Source of the DNA: Collinsella sp.
Lineage (GTDB): Bacteria; Actinomycetota; Coriobacteriia; Coriobacteriales; Coriobacteriaceae
Direction of reading: 5' to 3'
Assembly (NCBI GenBank): GCA_031292915.1
Contig: JAUMSH010000026.1
Coordinates: forward strand, 1-35,388
DNA length: 35,388 bases
Of this stretch, positions 33,116 through 35,388 are shown piece after piece. Within the stretch, counting starts at the first letter, position 1, and the number at the start of each line of letters is the position of its first letter. The notes below the pieces were generated by a model that saw nothing but the letters and a program-made list of their open reading frames with translations, was not told the origin of the DNA and did not search any database. The translations under genes and the position numbers were made by a program.

Positions 33116-33925
33116 ATGTCTCGTCTGCACCTTCATATCCTCGGCAGTGGCTCTAAAGGCAACTGCGCACTCATCGAGGGCCCGCAGGGGCTCATTATGG
33201 TCGATGACGGACTGTCTCGCCGCGAGACATTAAAGCGCATGGCAGAACTGGGACTCTCGGCAGACAACGTCTCGGCTCTTCTCATTACTCATGAGCATAG
33301 CGATCACATCAAGGGTCTCGATGTCTGGTGCAAGCACTGGCACGGTCCCCTCTTTGCCAGCAGGGGCACACTTTCGAGCAAAGAAAATCTTTCGCATCTG
33401 CCTGTCGAGGAATTCGACCCCGGTGACACCCTATCCATTGCCGGCATCCACGTGCAAACCTACTCAACATCACACGATGTCATAAATCCAATCGGCTTTC
33501 GATTCGACGCCCTCGATGATTCCATCGGCTTTGCTACCGACACCGGAGAGCTATCGAGCCAAGCCATGAACACCCTCAAAGATTGTCGAGTCCTCGCGCT
33601 CGAAAGCAACCACGATGTGACCATGCTGCGCGAGGGAGAATATCCCCACTTTCTTCAGGAGCGCATCCTGTCTGCAAGAGGACACCTCTCCAACGGCCAA
33701 GCCGCCGAAGCCGCGCGCGAACTTGTTACCGATCGCACCGAACAGCTCATTGCCATGCATATCAGCCAAGACAACAATCGTCCGGGCCTTACCGTCAAAA
33801 GCTATGCCAAAGCTCTAGCCGCAACCCTGGATGACGAGCTCGGCAGCTCCGCCACCCTTCTCCAAGGATCGCGAAAACTCTCGATACGCCCCGCAAGCCA
33901 GTATCGGCCAGCAACCATTCAATAA
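33116..33925 (+). CDS. Metallo-beta-lactamase-fold hydrolase (YycJ/WalJ-like)
   Basis: A 269-residue cytosolic MBL-fold protein. GSGSKGNCALIEG (10-22) is the N-terminal strand pair typical of the YycJ group. THEHSDH (58-64) gives the metal ligands, with the following HIKGL. TSHD, FATDTGELS and LESNHD carry the remaining conserved His/Asp positions, and HLSNGQAAE is the late family motif. Members of this group are thought to act on nucleic acids or in cell-wall control, but the activity is not established. The ATG at 33116 gives the family-normal start; the ribosome site TTTGGA is weak. It is divergent from tilS with only 48 bp between start codons. Confidence 0.9.
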   Translation: MSRLHLHILGSGSKGNCALIEGPQGLIMVDDGLSRRETLKRMAELGLSADNVSALLITHEHSDHIKGLDVWCKHWHGPLFASRGTLSSKENLSHLPVEEFDPGDTLSIAGIHVQTYSTSHDVINPIGFRFDALDDSIGFATDTGELSSQAMNTLKDCRVLALESNHDVTMLREGEYPHFLQERILSARGHLSNGQAAEAARELVTDRTEQLIAMHISQDNNRPGLTVKSYAKALAATLDDELGSSATLLQGSRKLSIRPASQYRPATIQ

Positions 33926-33933
33926 CTGTCCTA

Positions 33934-33979
33934 GACAGCAAAAGGGGCCGGGAATCGCTTCCCAGCCCCTTTTGCTGTC
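33934..33979. terminator. Bidirectional terminator between MBL and Hsp20 genes
   Basis: Arms 33934-33948 and 33965-33979 form a 15-bp perfect stem (GACAGCAAAAGGGGC and its complement) with a further CGGGA/TCCC-type inner stem. TTTTAAT follows on the plus strand. Confidence 0.9.
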
Positions 33980-34006
33980 TTTTAATATCGAAAAACACCA
34001 ACGAAG

Positions 34007-34438
34007 TTATTCGATGGAGATCTTCGTAACGTTCTTCTTCTCGACGATCTTGGGAACCGTAACGGTCAGGATGCCGTCAGCGTACTTAGCCGAGAGGCCC
34101 TCGCTCGAAGCGTCCTTAAGATACACGCCACGCGTCGCGCTGTACGAGCTGAACTCCTTCTGCAGGAAGTTCTTGCCCTCGTTCTCCTCGTCTTCCTCGA
34201 CATTCACGCTAATGGACAGACGGCCCTCGTTAAGCTCGACATCGATATCGTCCTTGGCGACGCCGGTCAGATAAGCCTTGACCTCATAGCCATCGCCCTT
34301 ATCCTCAACGTCAACGGGGAACGCCTTAGAGGCAATCGAGCTGTTCGCTAGGTCGCTCATATCATCAAACAGATCGAACAGCGAGCTTGCAGAGGGACGA
34401 ACGCCAAAAACCGAACGATAAGGAACCATGCTTGCCAT
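34007..34438 (-). CDS. Hsp20/alpha-crystallin small heat-shock protein
   Basis: A 143-residue holdase that prevents aggregation of unfolding proteins in the cytosol. An N-terminal arm (about 1-35) leads into the alpha-crystallin domain (about 38-130), with VDVEDKGDGYEVKAYLTGVAKDDIDVELNEGRLSISV as its first half, where the pattern GVxKxDIxVxxxxGxLxI is the family signature. The late strand AKYADGILTVTVPK carries the GxLxxxxPK motif. The C-terminal tail ends with the IxI-like KISIE. The ATG at 34438 has AAAGGAG eight bases upstream. It stands alone with a long AT-rich leader region, consistent with stress control. I see no clear HrcA CIRCE or complete HspR HAIR site. Confidence 0.94.
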   Translation of the reverse strand: MASMVPYRSVFGVRPSASSLFDLFDDMSDLANSSIASKAFPVDVEDKGDGYEVKAYLTGVAKDDIDVELNEGRLSISVNVEEDEENEGKNFLQKEFSSYSATRGVYLKDASSEGLSAKYADGILTVTVPKIVEKKNVTKISIE

Positions 34439-34504
34439 GTTTACCACTCCTTTATAGGACTGCCGAGTCATCTTCCAGGTGACTGGGACTTCTTTTGACG
34501 CTCT

Positions 34505-34533
34505 TATATATGCCCACCCAGTGCTCATATATA
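34505..34533 (-). promoter_or_regulatory. AT-rich inverted repeat in the Hsp20 promoter region
   Basis: TATATATG (34505-34512) and CATATATA (34526-34533), perfect 8-bp arms with a 13-nt spacer. It lies 70-95 bp upstream of the Hsp20 start codon and likely overlaps its promoter. The 277-bp gap 34439-34715 otherwise holds a possible plus-strand promoter (TTGAAC 34617-34622, TATGTC 34641-34646, 18-bp spacer) for the next gene. Confidence 0.45.
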
Positions 34534-34715
34534 CATCGACTATAAAGTTTTTTGAGTCCAGTACTATAAGCATATCTAAGTGCGTATGACTCAGGTTTTA
34601 GGAAGGTTAAGGTTCTTTGAACCAGAGCTTAAATACCGAGTATGTCCCCAGCTACAAATTACAAGGGGCTTACAATGAGCGCGTACACGTTGTTGGTAAC
34701 GAGCTAAAGGGCATC

Positions 34716-35183
34716 ATGGACGACCAAAACCAGAACAATATGTTTATGCCGACGCAGGGGGAAGATACTTCCACGCAGCCGCCACGGTTCCATCGCCCCC
34801 ACATCTCGCAAGAGCCCATTAATGATCCGGAGCCCGAGTATGTGACGAGAAATCGATATCAAACGCTCGAGGATGCCCAAACGGGACGTAAACATATGGG
34901 CGTCGCCTCGGGAGACCCCGTATATCTGAAAGACGCACCATTATCTAAAAACAGCGCAGCTAGTGATGAGCCGATGAAAGCATCCGCCACTCATCAACAA
35001 AGAGGTCCTCGACCAAAGCAAACCTTGACGCATTCGGCTCGCTATCTCGAAACGCCAAAACAGGGAAAATCAATCTTCGTTTCGACAAGTAAACGACGCA
35101 AGCAGCATCGACTGACAATCCTGCTTTTGATCATTGCGGTCATAGCAGTTGCCCTTGTTATTCGATTTATCTTCTTTAAATAA
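34716..35183 (+). CDS. Tail-anchored protein of unknown function
   Basis: A 155-residue protein with a long, polar, probably disordered cytosolic part rich in Gln, Asn, Pro and Asp (1-125). A basic patch SKRRKQHR (124-132) precedes a single hydrophobic helix at about 133-153 that ends the protein (FIFFK). This is a tail-anchor layout: no signal peptide, one C-terminal membrane helix, cytosolic N-terminus. I do not recognise the family. The ATG at 34716 with AAAGGG five bases upstream is chosen over a longer frame beginning at 34617, whose first part coincides with the promoter candidate. GC content is lower than its neighbours. It lies between the heat-shock gene and an rRNA operon, with a strong terminator after it. 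Confidence 0.75.
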   Translation: MDDQNQNNMFMPTQGEDTSTQPPRFHRPHISQEPINDPEPEYVTRNRYQTLEDAQTGRKHMGVASGDPVYLKDAPLSKNSAASDEPMKASATHQQRGPRPKQTLTHSARYLETPKQGKSIFVSTSKRRKQHRLTILLLIIAVIAVALVIRFIFFK

Positions 35184-35251
35184 AGGCTCAATACCAAAAA
35201 CGATAAGATCGTCTGGTGTAATTGAGTCATTTATGCCCCGTAAACGCAAAA

Positions 35252-35279
35252 AAGGGGGAGGCCGCGAGGCCTCCCCCTT
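35252..35279. terminator. rRNA operon terminator (also serves convergent gene)
   Basis: AAGGGGGAGGCC (35252-35263) and GGCCTCCCCCTT (35268-35279) form a 12-bp perfect stem with a GCGA tetraloop. Reading leftward from the 5S gene it is followed by TTTTTTGCG, a full intrinsic terminator. Confidence 0.92.
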
Positions 35280-35311
35280 CTCAGTTCAAGCGTACGGCTC
35301 GGTGCCGTCCA

Positions 35312-35388
35312 CCGGTCAGCGGCGCCCTGGCCTCCCACGGGCTGACCCCGCAGTACTCTCGGCGCGATGGGGCTTAGCTTCCGGGTTC
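35312..35388 (-). rRNA. rrf: 5S ribosomal RNA, 3' part (5' end beyond window)
   Basis: The reverse complement matches the conserved middle and 3' half of bacterial 5S rRNA: GAACCCGGAAGCTAAGCCC, then GCGCCGAGAGTACTGCGGGG, then GTGGGAGGCCAGGGCGCCGC. The 3' end is placed near 35312 by the expected terminal helix, with an uncertainty of a few bases. The 5' end, and presumably 23S and 16S genes, lie beyond the right edge. A small ACGGC/GCCGT hairpin and the strong terminator follow. Confidence 0.93.

Noticed and set aside
34540..34600. HspR HAIR site (CTTGAGT-N7-ACTCAAG) before Hsp20
   Set aside because: Only one half, TTGAGT, is present near 34553; the second half and spacing do not match.

Overview
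This window looks like a chromosomal segment from a high-GC Coriobacteriia gut bacterium, most likely Collinsella or a close relative. That assignment is an inference from base composition, gene content and style of intergenic repeats; no database was searched. The gene set is mostly housekeeping and small-molecule metabolism. I see no prophage, insertion sequence, integrase, toxin-antitoxin pair or CRISPR array.

Layout, left to right. 1-351 has no convincing gene but holds two palindromic structures. 352-3269 carries ilvE (-), a DedA membrane protein (-) and cysE (+). 3383-7615 is a leftward operon of a MarR regulator and two ABC exporter half-transporters that probably form a heterodimer. 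7797-9707 has a small unknown protein (-), a nitroreductase (+) and a single-pass membrane protein (-). 9792-13205 has a degenerate sigma-54-activator-like regulator (-), a YeiH-type transporter (-) and a divergent GntR/FCD regulator (+). 13320-17305 has glmS (-), a LacI regulator (+) and a HAD phosphatase (-). 17474-19519 has larE (+) and a secreted/anchored nuclease (+). 19649-21724 is an EF-G-like GTPase (-). 22035-24456 is a polar amino-acid ABC uptake operon (-: binding protein, permease, ATPase). 24796-28494 has rlmD (+), a PHP phosphoesterase (-) and a class I aminotransferase (-). 28684-33067 is a tilS-hpt-ftsH cluster (-). 33116-35183 has a metallo-beta-lactamase-fold protein (+), an Hsp20 chaperone (-) and a tail-anchored unknown protein (+). 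The right edge enters the 3' end of an rRNA operon (5S rRNA, minus strand).

The most interesting signals lie between the genes. (i) A near-identical palindrome, CTTTA-N6-TAAAG, sits upstream of both ilvE and the amino-acid ABC operon, which suggests a common amino-acid-responsive regulator. (ii) A family of hairpins with different stems carries a shared GGGACAG/CTGTCCC core at six places; two copies begin exactly at the stop codon of the preceding gene. (iii) Three very long palindromes (about 105-140 bp) occupy intergenic regions, and one separates the binding-protein gene from the permease gene in the ABC operon. (iv) The Fis/AAA+-like regulator has lost its Walker A lysine and Walker B acidic pair. 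Whether any of these is truly undescribed needs genome-wide searches that I could not run.
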